Positions 34,655 through 44,056 of a DNA stretch of 64,000 nt are shown in pieces. The stretch's first letter is position 1. Each line of letters starts with the position of its first letter. Source of the DNA: Streptomyces sp. TP-A0356. Its GTDB lineage: Bacteria; Actinomycetota; Actinomycetes; Streptomycetales; Streptomycetaceae. Both the position numbers and the translations under genes were made by a program. Below the pieces are notes generated by a model, which made no database searches, was not told where the DNA came from, and saw only the letters and a program-made list of their open reading frames with translations. The stretch lies in contig NZ_BBZJ01000014.1 in NCBI RefSeq assembly GCF_001417775.1, positions 372,001 through 436,000 of the forward strand, given 5' to 3'.

Positions 34655-34709
34655 CGGGGTCGGGCCGTACCGGCCGCCGAGCGGTAGCGCCCCGGGGTCG
34701 GGCCGTACA
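34639..34709 (+). repeat. Duplicated 3' end of the DUF2530 gene including the stop codon
   Basis: GGCCGCCGAGCGGTAGCG...GGGTCGGGCCGTAC occurs at 34639-34671 and again at 34672-34709, the second with a CCCC insertion. The TAG stop is present in both. Confidence 0.8.
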
Positions 34710-34796
34710 ACCACGGCACGAGACCCGTCCTCCCGTGGTCGGATCTTTGCGGCGCTCGGCGGGTGAAGGCCCATATCCACACGTACCGTCGAATGC

Positions 34797-37190
34797 ATGA
34801 CGCACATCGACGCGGGCGCCGGACTCGACCCCGTACACCCCGCCCCCGTGCCGGAGCGGGCGCGGGGGCTGTCCGCCGCCGAGGTGGCCGAGCGGGTCGC
34901 CCGCGGTCAGGTCAACGACATACCGCTGCGCAGCAGCCGCTCCCTGGGCGAGATCGTCCGCGCGAACGTCTTCACCCGCTTCAACGCGATCATCGGTGTG
35001 CTCTGGCTGATCATGCTGTTCGTGGCACCGTTCCAGGACAGCCTGTTCGGATACGTGATCATCGCCAACGCCGGCATCGGCGTCATCCAGGAGTGGCGCG
35101 CCAAGAAGACCCTGGACTCGCTCGCGGTCATCGGCGAGGCGAGGCCGACGGTCCGCCGGGACGGAATGGCCGCCGAGGTCGCCACGTCCGACATCGTGCT
35201 CGACGACATCATGGAGATCGGGCCCGGGGACAAGATCGTGGTCGACGGCACCTGTGTCGAGACCGACGGGCTGGAGATCGACGAGTCGCTGCTGACCGGT
35301 GAGGCCGATCCCGTCGTCAAACAGCCCGGCGATCCGGTCATGTCCGGCAGCTTCGTCGTCGCGGGAGGCGGCGCCTTCAAGGCGACCAAGGTGGGACGCG
35401 AGGCCTACGCCGCCCAGCTCGCCGAGGAGGCGACCCGCTTCACGCTCGTCCACTCCGAGCTGCGCAGCGGGATCTCCACGATCCTCAAGTACGTGACGTG
35501 GATGATGGTCCCGACCGCGATAGGCCTGGCCATCAGCCAGCTGGTGGTCAAGCAGGGCGGGTTCAAGGACTCCATCGCCCGTGCGGTCGGCGGCATCGTG
35601 CCCATGGTCCCCGAAGGGCTCGTCCTGCTGACCTCCGTGGCCTTCGCCATCGGTGTCATCCGGCTGGGGCGCAAGCAGGTCCTCGTCCAGGAGCTGCCCG
35701 CCATCGAGGGGCTCGCCCGCGTCGACACCGTCTGCCTCGACAAGACGGGCACCCTCACCGAGGGCGGCATGGACGTCACCGAACTGCGGCCTCTGCAGGG
35801 CGCCGACGAGACGTACGTACGGAAGGTCCTCGGCGCGCTCGGCGAGTCGGACCCGCGCCCGAACGCCTCCCTCCAGGCGATCATCGACGCCTACCCGGAC
35901 AGCGAGGACTGGCGCTGCACCGAGGCCCTGCCCTTCTCCTCCGCCCGCAAGTACAGCGGCGCCTCCTTCAGCGAGGGCAACGGCGAGTCCAGTACATGGC
36001 TGCTCGGCGCCCCGGACGTCCTCCTGAACCCCGACGACCCGGCCCTGGCAGAAACGGTGCGGCTCAACGAGCAGGGGCTGCGCGTGCTGCTGCTCGCCCG
36101 CGCCTCCCGGGACCTCGACGACACCCGGATCAAGGACGGCGCCCGGCCCACCGCCCTGGTCGTCCTGGAGCAGCGGCTGCGCCCGGACGCCGCCGACACC
36201 CTGCGCTATTTCGCCGAGCAGAACGTCCACGCCAAGGTGATCTCCGGAGACAACGCGGTGTCCGTGGGCGCGGTGGCCGGGAAGCTCGGCATCGCCGGCC
36301 GGGTCCTGGACGCCCGTCGGCTGCCCTCGAACCAGGCGGAGATGGCCAAGTCACTGGACAAGGGCACCGTCTTCGGCCGGGTCACCCCGCAGCAGAAGCG
36401 GGACATGGTCGGCGCGCTGCAGTCGCGCGGGCACACGGTGGCGATGACCGGCGACGGCGTGAACGACGTGCTCGCGCTGAAGGACGCGGACATCGGCGTC
36501 TCGATGGGTTCGGGCTCGGAGGCGACCCGGGCCGTGGCCCAGATCGTGCTGCTCGACAACAGCTTCGCGACGCTTCCGTCGGTGGTCGGCGAGGGGCGGC
36601 GAGTGATCGGGAACATCACGCGAGTCGCCACGCTCTTCCTGGTCAAGACGGTGTATTCGGTGCTGCTGGCGGTGCTGGTGGTGTGCTGGCAGGTGGAGTA
36701 CCCGTTCCTGCCGCGGCATCTGACCCTGCTGTCGACCCTGACGATCGGCGTCCCGGCCTTCTTCCTGGCGCTCGCCCCCAACAAGGAGAGGGCGAAACCC
36801 CACTTCGTCCGGCGGGTGATGCGGTACTCGATCCCGGGCGGGGTGGTGGCGGCGGTCGCCACCTTCGTCACCTATCTGATCGCCCGGCACTCCTACACGG
36901 GCCCGGGTGCGCTGGACGCGCAGACCAGCGCGGCCACCCTGACGCTCTTCCTGATCTCCATGTGGGTGCTCGCGATCATCGCGCGGCCCTACACCTGGTG
37001 GCGGCTCGCCCTGGTGGCCGCGATGGGTGTGGCGTTCCTGTGCGTCCTGATCGTGCCCTCGTTGCAGCACTTCTTCGCGCTGAGGCTGGTCGGGATGACG
37101 ATCCCGTGGGTCGCGGTGGGCATCGCGGCGGTGGCGGCGGCCGCCCTGGAGTTCCTGTGGAAGTGGGTCGACCGTCGCTTCCCCGCGTGA
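34797..37190 (+). CDS. P-type cation ATPase, CtpE-like
   Basis: 797 aa. ATG at 34797 lies seven bases after TACCGT, so probably leaderless. LLTGEADPV (actuator), VPEGLVLLTS in helix 4, DKTGTLTEG with the phosphorylated Asp315, and TGDGVNDVLALKDADIG near 551 are intact. No N-terminal metal-binding Cys motif and no CPC motif, so not a copper/zinc pump. The VPEGLVLL motif and overall layout resemble mycobacterial CtpE, reported as a calcium transporter. About ten membrane helices. Ion assignment is by similarity from memory. Confidence 0.88.
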   Translation: MTHIDAGAGLDPVHPAPVPERARGLSAAEVAERVARGQVNDIPLRSSRSLGEIVRANVFTRFNAIIGVLWLIMLFVAPFQDSLFGYVIIANAGIGVIQEWRAKKTLDSLAVIGEARPTVRRDGMAAEVATSDIVLDDIMEIGPGDKIVVDGTCVETDGLEIDESLLTGEADPVVKQPGDPVMSGSFVVAGGGAFKATKVGREAYAAQLAEEATRFTLVHSELRSGISTILKYVTWMMVPTAIGLAISQLVVKQGGFKDSIARAVGGIVPMVPEGLVLLTSVAFAIGVIRLGRKQVLVQELPAIEGLARVDTVCLDKTGTLTEGGMDVTELRPLQGADETYVRKVLGALGESDPRPNASLQAIIDAYPDSEDWRCTEALPFSSARKYSGASFSEGNGESSTWLLGAPDVLLNPDDPALAETVRLNEQGLRVLLLARASRDLDDTRIKDGARPTALVVLEQRLRPDAADTLRYFAEQNVHAKVISGDNAVSVGAVAGKLGIAGRVLDARRLPSNQAEMAKSLDKGTVFGRVTPQQKRDMVGALQSRGHTVAMTGDGVNDVLALKDADIGVSMGSGSEATRAVAQIVLLDNSFATLPSVVGEGRRVIGNITRVATLFLVKTVYSVLLAVLVVCWQVEYPFLPRHLTLLSTLTIGVPAFFLALAPNKERAKPHFVRRVMRYSIPGGVVAAVATFVTYLIARHSYTGPGALDAQTSAATLTLFLISMWVLAIIARPYTWWRLALVAAMGVAFLCVLIVPSLQHFFALRLVGMTIPWVAVGIAAVAAAALEFLWKWVDRRFPA

Positions 37191-37393
37191 CGCCGTGAGA
37201 TTCGTATGCCCCGCGGCGGCCCTACGCGGACGCGTTGCGGCGCCTCACCGGCATGGGCCCGGGCGGCCGGGCGCACGGCGCACTCCGGGGGCGCCCCGGC
37301 AGGGCGGCCCCGGATCGCGTGGTGGACCGAAGCCGGTCACCTCACGTCGACGCTCGTCCCCCCACCACCCGGGCACCCCTCGACATGTGGCCC

Positions 37394-40300
37394 TCAGTCG
37401 AACCAGCGGTCCCGCGCCAGTTCCTCCGTGCGGGACGGGTCCTCCAGAAGGGCGGCGACCTCGAAGCGGCGCGGCCACTGCCCGGCCGCCCAGGCGAGCC
37501 CGGCGGCGACGCCCTCCAGGGTCGAGGCGTGCAGAACGCCGTCGTCGGTGAGCCGCCAGTCGATCTCCACGCCGTCGACGACGAGCTCCTCGTGCTCGAC
37601 GTACGAGGCCGGGGTGGACGCGCCGAGCAGGACGCGTACGGACTCCGGTACGTCGTGCTCGACCCCCTCGGAGGTCACCTCGCCCGTCACCGACTCGCTC
37701 AGCCGCCGCACCTGGAACAGCTCGGCGAGATCGGCCGCCCGCGTGGGGCGCACGGGCAGCAGCGGGACGCCCTCGGCGAAGGGCAGCAGGTCGGGCGAGT
37801 CGACGACCACCGCGTCGGCGGCGTCCACCACGGTCACCCGGCCGTCGACGACCGCGCGCAGCTCGTCCGGCAGGGTCACCTGCTCCGGGTCGAGGTCGGC
37901 CAACGCGGTGTACAGGGCGTGGAGCTGGGCGGCCGAGACGTGCCGCTCCGGGTCGGCGAGCCGGTCCAGCAGCTCGGCCGCGCCGCCGGGCTCGTCGAGC
38001 AGGGCGGCCACGGACGTCCGTACGCCCAGGGCCCGCAGCACCTGCTCGTCCTCGAAGCCGGTCGCGTCGGCCTCGTCGTACAGGCCGTGCAGCAGCGGAT
38101 CGCCGCCCGCGGCGCGCAGACCGGCGGGCCGCCGCCCGCCGAGCACGGGGTGGCCGCGCAGCCACCAGGCCGTGTACGGCCGCACGACCTCGTGCGTGCC
38201 GTCCGGGAGCAGGATCCGCACCGGCTGGGTGAGCGCGTCCCGCAGCGGGGGCTGAGAGAGGAGGGCGAGGGCCTGCGGCCAGTGGTCGTCGTCGACGAGG
38301 TCGAGGTCGCGCACGGCGACGATCTCGGTCGCCACCGGCGGCACGGGGGTTTCGGGCAGCCGGTCCAGGACGTCCTCGCACCACACGTCGACGGCGTCGA
38401 GCAGACCGACGTCGTCGGGCTCGGCGAAGTCCGCGTCCCGGGGCTCCAGTTCGTCCGGGTCGAGGACGACATCGGTGGCCCGGACGAGGGCGAAGTTGGC
38501 GAGCACACCGCAGGCGGCCAACGGCCGTTCTCCCCAGCGCTCTGTCAACTCGGCGTCTGTCAGGGCCAGTTCGCCCTCGCGCATGACACTCGCGAAGGGG
38601 CTGCCGGGCAGGACGAGTTCGCCGGCGGGCGCGAGTTCGCCGTCCTCGTCGAGCAGGGCGAGGGCGCCCAGCCAGGGCTCCTCACCGGGTTCGAGACCGG
38701 CCTCCCGGACGAGGGCGAGGACGGTGTCGGCCAACTCGTCGGCGTCCAGGCCCTCCTGGTCCCAGCCGGGTCCCTCGTCGTCGAGGGAGGCGGCGACCGC
38801 GGCCCGCACCTGCGGGGTGGTCAGGACGGCGCGCGGAGTGGCCGGCAGGGCGCCCAGCTTCTCCAGCAGAGGGTGGGCGGCCTCCGGGTGGGCGACCTTG
38901 AGGCCCAGCCGGGCCAGTGCGTCGGGAGCCACCGGCGGTCCGTCGGGGGTGGGCAGCAGAACCTGCCGGGGCCCGATGGTCGTACGGCCTCCCCCCGTGC
39001 CGAACGCCTGGGACGGACCCCCGGCCAGCGGCACGGGCAGTCCCGAGAGCCGGTCCGGGTCGACACCGGCCAGGCTGTCGTAAAGCCGCCACCACCAGCC
39101 GGGCTCCCTCTCCAGACCCGCGAGCCGGTCGACCGCCTCGGTCAGCGGCACCCGGGCGACACCCAGCGTCCGCAGTTCCACACGGCGTTCCAGGCCCGCG
39201 GGCAGCAGGCTGGGCAGCACCTCGGCGAGCACCCGTACGGTCCCCGCGCCGGCGCCCTCGACGATCTCGGCGTCCCGCGGGCGCAGCGCCTCGGGCAGTT
39301 CGGAGTCGTCTCCCGGGTCGTTGGCGGGCGGCAGGAAGGCGGTGCGCGGCAGCCGGTCGAGCAGGGCCGCGCGCAGCGCGCCGTCCAGCTCGCCCTTGCC
39401 GAGCGGGCCCGGCACCAGGTCGATGACGCCGGAGGTCACCGGCCGCCAGTCGGCGAGGAGTTCGGCGTAGGCGTCGGCGGCCCGCTCCACCAGGTGGTCG
39501 GTGAGCGGGCCGGGGGCGACGTGACGGCGGCTGGTGTCCAGCGGGAACGACGCGATGAGCAGGGCGGGCACACCGAGCACCTCGTCGCTGGGGGTGGGGG
39601 CGTGCACGACCGGGGCGGTACGAGGGCGGGCCGGGGTGCCGTCGGCGTCGACCGGGACGGCCCAGGTGAGGGACCAGTGGGGACGCAGCCGCTCCTCGAC
39701 CGGGCGGTCCGCGAGGAGGTCCGGGGTGAGCGGGCCGTGGTGCGAGGCGGTGCGCCAGCGGGTGATGCCGTCGCGGGAGTCCTCGATGACCGTGTCGGTG
39801 CCCTCGGTGCGGCGGCGCAGGGTGCGGGTGTCCTGATCGCCGATCTCGACGACCACTTCCGCCAGCCCGGGAAGGGCGAGGAGGAGGGCGTCGTCGACCG
39901 CCCGGAGAAGCCGTTCGGCCAGGTCGGCGGCGGCCGTGTCGCGCAGCGGGAGGATGACGACGGTGTCGTAGCGGTCCGGGGCGCTGCCCTCGGCGGCGAA
40001 CGGCAGCCGCAGCAGCGGCACGTGCCCGTCGCGGCGGCGGATCTCGTCGCCGAGGCCGGGGCTGTGCAGGGCGGTCTCGGTGGCCAGTTCGCGGGCCTCG
40101 GCCAGGGACCAGCGGACCCCGCCGTGCCGGCCGACGACGGCGGGTTCGTCGGTGACGGCGAGGACGGCGGCGAAGCCGACGCCGAAGCGGCCGACGGCCT
40201 GGTCCTGGGTGTCACGCTTGGCGGAGGCGCGCAGCGTGGACAGCGACTCGACACCGGCCGCGTCCAGGGGAGCGCCGGTGTTGGCGGCGACAAGGACACC

Positions 40301-40543
40301 GTCGCGGAGGGTGAGCCGGAGCCGGCCTGGCACCTGCGCCCGGGCCGCCGCGTCGGCGGCGTTCTGCGCGAGCTCGACGACCAGACGGTCGCGGTACCCG
40401 CCGAGTACGAGGTCCTCCTCGGCGTTGGCGTCCTCGCGGAACCGGGCCGGGCTGGTGGCCCAGGCGTCCAGCACCCCGCGCCGCAGGCGCGCCGTCCCGA
40501 ACGGGTCCGCGCCCTCGACTGCCGGCCGCACGAACTTGCTCAC
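37394..40543 (-). CDS. Large sacsin-like protein with an N-terminal GHKL (HSP90-type) ATPase fold
   Basis: 1049 aa. GTG at 40543 follows GAGGGAGAG. Residues 50-170 hold the GHKL nucleotide pocket: VVELAQNAADAAARAQ (Asn61, Asp64) and AVGRFGVGFAAVLAV (G2 box near 118-128), as in HSP90, sacsin and MutL. The remaining 850 residues are Asp/Glu/Leu/Pro-rich without a family I recognise. Similar long proteins are, as far as I recall, conserved in actinobacteria beside a DUF3027 gene, as here (194 bases apart, same strand). A chaperone-like role is possible but unproven. Confidence 0.8.
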   Translation of the reverse strand: MSKFVRPAVEGADPFGTARLRRGVLDAWATSPARFREDANAEEDLVLGGYRDRLVVELAQNAADAAARAQVPGRLRLTLRDGVLVAANTGAPLDAAGVESLSTLRASAKRDTQDQAVGRFGVGFAAVLAVTDEPAVVGRHGGVRWSLAEARELATETALHSPGLGDEIRRRDGHVPLLRLPFAAEGSAPDRYDTVVILPLRDTAAADLAERLLRAVDDALLLALPGLAEVVVEIGDQDTRTLRRRTEGTDTVIEDSRDGITRWRTASHHGPLTPDLLADRPVEERLRPHWSLTWAVPVDADGTPARPRTAPVVHAPTPSDEVLGVPALLIASFPLDTSRRHVAPGPLTDHLVERAADAYAELLADWRPVTSGVIDLVPGPLGKGELDGALRAALLDRLPRTAFLPPANDPGDDSELPEALRPRDAEIVEGAGAGTVRVLAEVLPSLLPAGLERRVELRTLGVARVPLTEAVDRLAGLEREPGWWWRLYDSLAGVDPDRLSGLPVPLAGGPSQAFGTGGGRTTIGPRQVLLPTPDGPPVAPDALARLGLKVAHPEAAHPLLEKLGALPATPRAVLTTPQVRAAVAASLDDEGPGWDQEGLDADELADTVLALVREAGLEPGEEPWLGALALLDEDGELAPAGELVLPGSPFASVMREGELALTDAELTERWGERPLAACGVLANFALVRATDVVLDPDELEPRDADFAEPDDVGLLDAVDVWCEDVLDRLPETPVPPVATEIVAVRDLDLVDDDHWPQALALLSQPPLRDALTQPVRILLPDGTHEVVRPYTAWWLRGHPVLGGRRPAGLRAAGGDPLLHGLYDEADATGFEDEQVLRALGVRTSVAALLDEPGGAAELLDRLADPERHVSAAQLHALYTALADLDPEQVTLPDELRAVVDGRVTVVDAADAVVVDSPDLLPFAEGVPLLPVRPTRAADLAELFQVRRLSESVTGEVTSEGVEHDVPESVRVLLGASTPASYVEHEELVVDGVEIDWRLTDDGVLHASTLEGVAAGLAWAAGQWPRRFEVAALLEDPSRTEELARDRWFD

Positions 40544-40634
40544 GGTTCACTCTCCCTCTCAGCGCTGCGGGATGAAGGTACCGTGCGCCGGGGGTGCCGT
40601 AGCCCATGGAAGGCGCCGCTTGCCGGGGTGGCTG

Positions 40635-40706
40635 CCCCGGGGGCCGCCCCTCCCGGACTCCGCCTCGGCCTGAACGGCCTCGTCCGCAGGCGCCGAACGG
40701 GCCGAG
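40635..40706. repeat. Interspersed GC-rich repeat, copy 1
   Basis: CCCCGGGGGCCGCCCC, then CTCGGCCTGAACGGCCTCGTCC and CGCCGAACGGGCCG, resembles a hairpin-containing element common between Streptomyces genes (from memory). A second copy lies at 48423-48495. It is all the 194-base gap before the sacsin-like gene visibly contains besides that gene's ribosome site. Confidence 0.5.
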
Positions 40707-40737
40707 TGGCCCCGGCGGGCCGGGATGCGCGGCGGTC

Positions 40738-41664
40738 CTACGAGTGCCCCAGCTCCGCCGAGGTCTCGTCCGCCACCGGCGGCACCGAACCCGAGTCCGG
40801 CGCGGGGCGCAGCGGGAACGGTTCCACCTTCGTCTCGTCGACCACCGGCGGAGCCGGTCTCGGTGTCCTCGGCATGACGGCCGCCTCCGAGTGGGCGCCG
40901 CAGCCGTACGAGAGGGAGACCACGCGGCCGTCCGCCGGGGAGAACTCGTTGGCGCACACGCCGAACGCCTGGCCCAGCGAGCCCCCGATCGGCACCAGGA
41001 AGGCGCAGGTGGCACAGGTCGCGGGCGCCGCCTGGGCCATCGGCGTCTGGGGGCCGAAGGCGTCCTCCCAGCGGTCCGCCGCGGTGTGCAGGCCGTAGCG
41101 GGACAGGACCCGGGCGCGACGCAAGCCCAGTTCCTCCGCGACCGCCGCGATCGAGCCGCGCGACGGCGTGATCGGCAGGTTCGCCGGAGTTCCGGCGGTC
41201 ACCTCCGCGTCCTCCGCCTCGGCCAGTTCCGCCATCTCGCCGGAGACCGCGGAGTTCGGCGGCGCCTCGTCCTCGCCCGTGAAACCGGGCTCCAGGCGCA
41301 GGTCCTCGGCCTCCGTCGGCAGCAGGTCCCCGGGGCCCAGATCACCGGGGCGCAGCCGCTCGCTCCACGGCACCCACTCCGGAGCGAGCAGCGCGTCGGG
41401 GCCGGGCAGCAGCACCGTCTCGTCGAGCGTGACCACCTTCGCGCGGGAGGCCCGGGCGACGGTCACCGCCCAGCGCCAGCCCCGGTACCCCAGCTCCTTG
41501 GCCTCGAAGAAGTGCGTGACAACGCGGTCGCCCTCGGACACCATCCCGACGTGCTCGCCGACGACCCCGGGCGCGGCAGCCTCCTCGGCGGCGGTGCGGG
41601 CGAGGTCGACGGCCTCGGCGCACAGGCGGTCGGGGGTGCGGCTTCGCGTGCTCGCTGCGCTCAC
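40738..41664 (-). CDS. DUF3027 family protein
   Basis: 308 aa from the GTG at 41664 (AGGAGAG about 13 bases upstream). N-terminal part GVVGEHVGMVSEGDRVVTHF and YRGWRWAVTVARASRAKVVT; a central acidic stretch; then CATCAFLVPIGGSLGQAFGV, CANEF and SYGCGAHSEA. The four cysteines and the His could bind zinc. I recall DUF3027 as an actinobacterial family of unknown function. Its constant company with the sacsin-like gene and a divergent MFS gene hints at a shared role. Confidence 0.83.
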   Translation of the reverse strand: MSAASTRSRTPDRLCAEAVDLARTAAEEAAAPGVVGEHVGMVSEGDRVVTHFFEAKELGYRGWRWAVTVARASRAKVVTLDETVLLPGPDALLAPEWVPWSERLRPGDLGPGDLLPTEAEDLRLEPGFTGEDEAPPNSAVSGEMAELAEAEDAEVTAGTPANLPITPSRGSIAAVAEELGLRRARVLSRYGLHTAADRWEDAFGPQTPMAQAAPATCATCAFLVPIGGSLGQAFGVCANEFSPADGRVVSLSYGCGAHSEAAVMPRTPRPAPPVVDETKVEPFPLRPAPDSGSVPPVADETSAELGHS

Positions 41665-42069
41665 AGGTATCGCTTCTCTCCTACGCCGTCTCACGGTGCG
41701 CCCTTCCTCGGCTGGGGGTGCGGACGGAGCGGACCGGGGGGCCGCGTCGACGTCCGCGCCCGATCGCGCTCGGGCGCACCTACACCACCCATTCTGCGGG
41801 ATGGATGAGAGGCGCGCGGCCGAGAACAATCGCCACGGCGCGCTACGCACGCTACCCTCTCCCGGCCCCGGGGCCCACACCGAGTGGCTGCGCTTTCGCG
41901 TCACCCGGTCCGCGTCACGCCCTTCGGGGCGCGTCGCCGCGGCGGCGCCCGGCCGCCCGGCGCGGTTGGCCGGTTCCGCCCTTTCAGAGCTCCGAGCCCC
42001 ACGACACCACTCGGTGCCGTACGTGCGGTAACGGCACTATGCCCGGGCTTCTCGGGGCACTATGACGGG

Positions 42070-43497
42070 GTGGCAGCCGCGAGGTCGTCCCATGGCACCA
42101 CCGGGATCAGTGGGGTCAAGGGGCGCAGCCGGAGGGGCGGTTCGGGCCGGTTCGGCGGGTCCGTCCGCGCGGTCGGCCGTGCCCTGCACCTCCCCGTCAC
42201 CGGCGCCGTCCGCGGCATCCGCAAGGCCACCCACGCGCACGGCGCGGGTGAGTCGGGCCTCGGCAAGCTGATCGAACTGCACGCCGTGAACGGCGCCGGC
42301 GACGTCATGATCACCGTCGCCCTGGCCTCCACCGTCTTCTTCTCCGTGCCGACCGACGAGGCGCGCGGGCGCGTCGCGCTCTACCTCGCCATCACCATGG
42401 CACCGTTCACGCTCCTCGCGCCCGTGATCGGCCCCCTCCTCGACCGTCTCCCGCACGGCCGCCGGGCCGCGATGGCGGGCGCGATGCTCGCCCGCGCCCT
42501 GCTCGCGCTGATCATCGCGGGCGCGGTCGCCGGCGGCGGTCTGGAGCTGTACCCGGCCGCGCTCGGCGTCCTCGTCGCGTCCAAGGCGTACGGCGTCGTC
42601 CGCAGCGCCGTGGTGCCACGACTGCTGCCCCCGCGCTTCTCCCTCGTCAAGGCCAACTCCCGGGTCACCCTCGGCGGCCTCCTCGCCACCGGCGTGGCCG
42701 CGCCCATCGGCGCCGCACTCCACGCGATCGGCCCGAGCTGGCCGCTGTACGGCGCCTTCGTGCTCTTCGTCGCGGGAACGTTCCTGTCCTTCTCGCTGCC
42801 GCCGAAGGTCGACTCGGCCAAGGGCGAGGACGTCGCACTGCTCGCTGCGGACGCCCAGCATCTGCGCGGCCCGCACCGCAGCACGGCCCTGCGCCGCCCC
42901 GGGCTGCGCACGGTCGGCCCCGCCGTCACCCACGCGCTGGGGGCCAACGCCTCCCTGCGCTGTCTGTCCGGGTTCCTGACCTTCTTCCTCGCCTTCCTGC
43001 TGCGCGAGCACCCGCTCGCCGGTGAGAGCGCGGCGGTGTCGCTGGGGATCGTGGGCGTCGCGGCGGGTGCGGGGAACGCCCTGGGCACGGCCGTCGGTGC
43101 GTGGCTGAAATCGCGCGCACCGGAAGTGATCATCGTGACCGTGGTGGCGATCGTGCTGGGCGCGGCGGTCACCGCGGCGGCCTTCTTCGGCGCGTTCCTG
43201 GTGGCGTGTCTGGCGGCGCTGGCCGGGTTCGCGCAGGCGCTCGCCAAGCTGTCGCTGGACGCGCTGATCCAGCGGGACGTGCCGGAACTCGTCCGTACGT
43301 CCGCGTTCGCGCGCTCCGAGACGCTGCTGCAGGTGGCGTGGGTGCTGGGCGGCGCCATCGGCATCGTGCTTCCGCTGAACGGGGTGCTGGGGCTCGCGGT
43401 GGGAGCCGCGATCGTCGCGGCGGGCTGGGTGACGACCGCGCGGGGGCTGCTGGCCTCGGCGCGGCGCGGGGGCGCGGCCAGGCCGAGGGTGGTCTGA
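42070..43497 (+). CDS. MFS transporter
   Basis: 475 aa from the GTG at 42070, which follows a CACTAT box by six bases; no ribosome site upstream, so probably leaderless. After a basic head (about 50 residues) come about twelve membrane helices, with DRLPHGRRAAMAGAMLARAL as motif A. RSAVVPRLLPPRFSLVKANS resembles the region in DHA3-type MFS proteins. Substrate unknown. It is divergent from the DUF3027 gene. Confidence 0.85.
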   Translation: MAAARSSHGTTGISGVKGRSRRGGSGRFGGSVRAVGRALHLPVTGAVRGIRKATHAHGAGESGLGKLIELHAVNGAGDVMITVALASTVFFSVPTDEARGRVALYLAITMAPFTLLAPVIGPLLDRLPHGRRAAMAGAMLARALLALIIAGAVAGGGLELYPAALGVLVASKAYGVVRSAVVPRLLPPRFSLVKANSRVTLGGLLATGVAAPIGAALHAIGPSWPLYGAFVLFVAGTFLSFSLPPKVDSAKGEDVALLAADAQHLRGPHRSTALRRPGLRTVGPAVTHALGANASLRCLSGFLTFFLAFLLREHPLAGESAAVSLGIVGVAAGAGNALGTAVGAWLKSRAPEVIIVTVVAIVLGAAVTAAAFFGAFLVACLAALAGFAQALAKLSLDALIQRDVPELVRTSAFARSETLLQVAWVLGGAIGIVLPLNGVLGLAVGAAIVAAGWVTTARGLLASARRGGAARPRVV

Positions 43498-43591
43498 CGG
43501 ACGGGCGCCCGGCACCTGATCGCACGAGTGCGGCGGCACGTCGCGGACCCCGCGTGGCGAGTGGGCTGGAGGTGCCCGATAGCCTTCGGCC

Positions 43592-44056
43592 ATGACCGCA
43601 CTGCGTTCCCGCCGCGCCGTAGCCGCCTTCGGCGCCGTTTCCGCCGGACTTCTCCTGCTGTCCGCCTGTAACAAGCCGACGCCCATGGCGACCGTAACGG
43701 TCGGCACGAACTCGGTGAGCTCCCAGACCGACTGCTACAACGACGGCAAGGAGATCGCGGCCGCGGAGCTGGCGAAGTGCCTCAAGTCGAAGGACATCAA
43801 GTCGATCAAGGTCGACCCGGATGAGACGGTCCGCTTCGGCGTGGACCCGAGCATCGCGGACAAGGGCTGGACGATCCTGATGAACGGCCAGCCGCTGACC
43901 GACTCCAGCAAGAAGACATACCGCACGATCCCGGGCAGTGTGTTCTTCAACGCGCAGTACGGGGCGAGCGGCAACTCCACGCTCGTCTCCGTCAAGGAGG
44001 GCGAGAACAACAAGGTGACGGGCCTGTGGTCCTTCAAGCTGGAGAAGGCTTCCTGA
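43592..44056 (+). CDS. DUF2771-type lipoprotein
   Basis: 154 aa. Signal peptide with lipobox LLSAC (Cys26), then ATVTVGTNSVSSQTDCYNDG and a beta-rich domain ending TGLWSFKLEKAS. Anchored to the outer face of the membrane. The ATG follows TAGCCT by six bases, consistent with a leaderless mRNA. Function unknown. Its stop lies inside the start region of the futalosine hydrolase gene, so the two are probably co-transcribed with the menaquinone genes. Confidence 0.85.
   Translation: MTALRSRRAVAAFGAVSAGLLLLSACNKPTPMATVTVGTNSVSSQTDCYNDGKEIAAAELAKCLKSKDIKSIKVDPDETVRFGVDPSIADKGWTILMNGQPLTDSSKKTYRTIPGSVFFNAQYGASGNSTLVSVKEGENNKVTGLWSFKLEKAS

Noticed and set aside
37235..41098. 1287-codon plus-strand open frame
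   Set aside because: Antisense to the sacsin-like and DUF3027 genes; no domain and no start signal.
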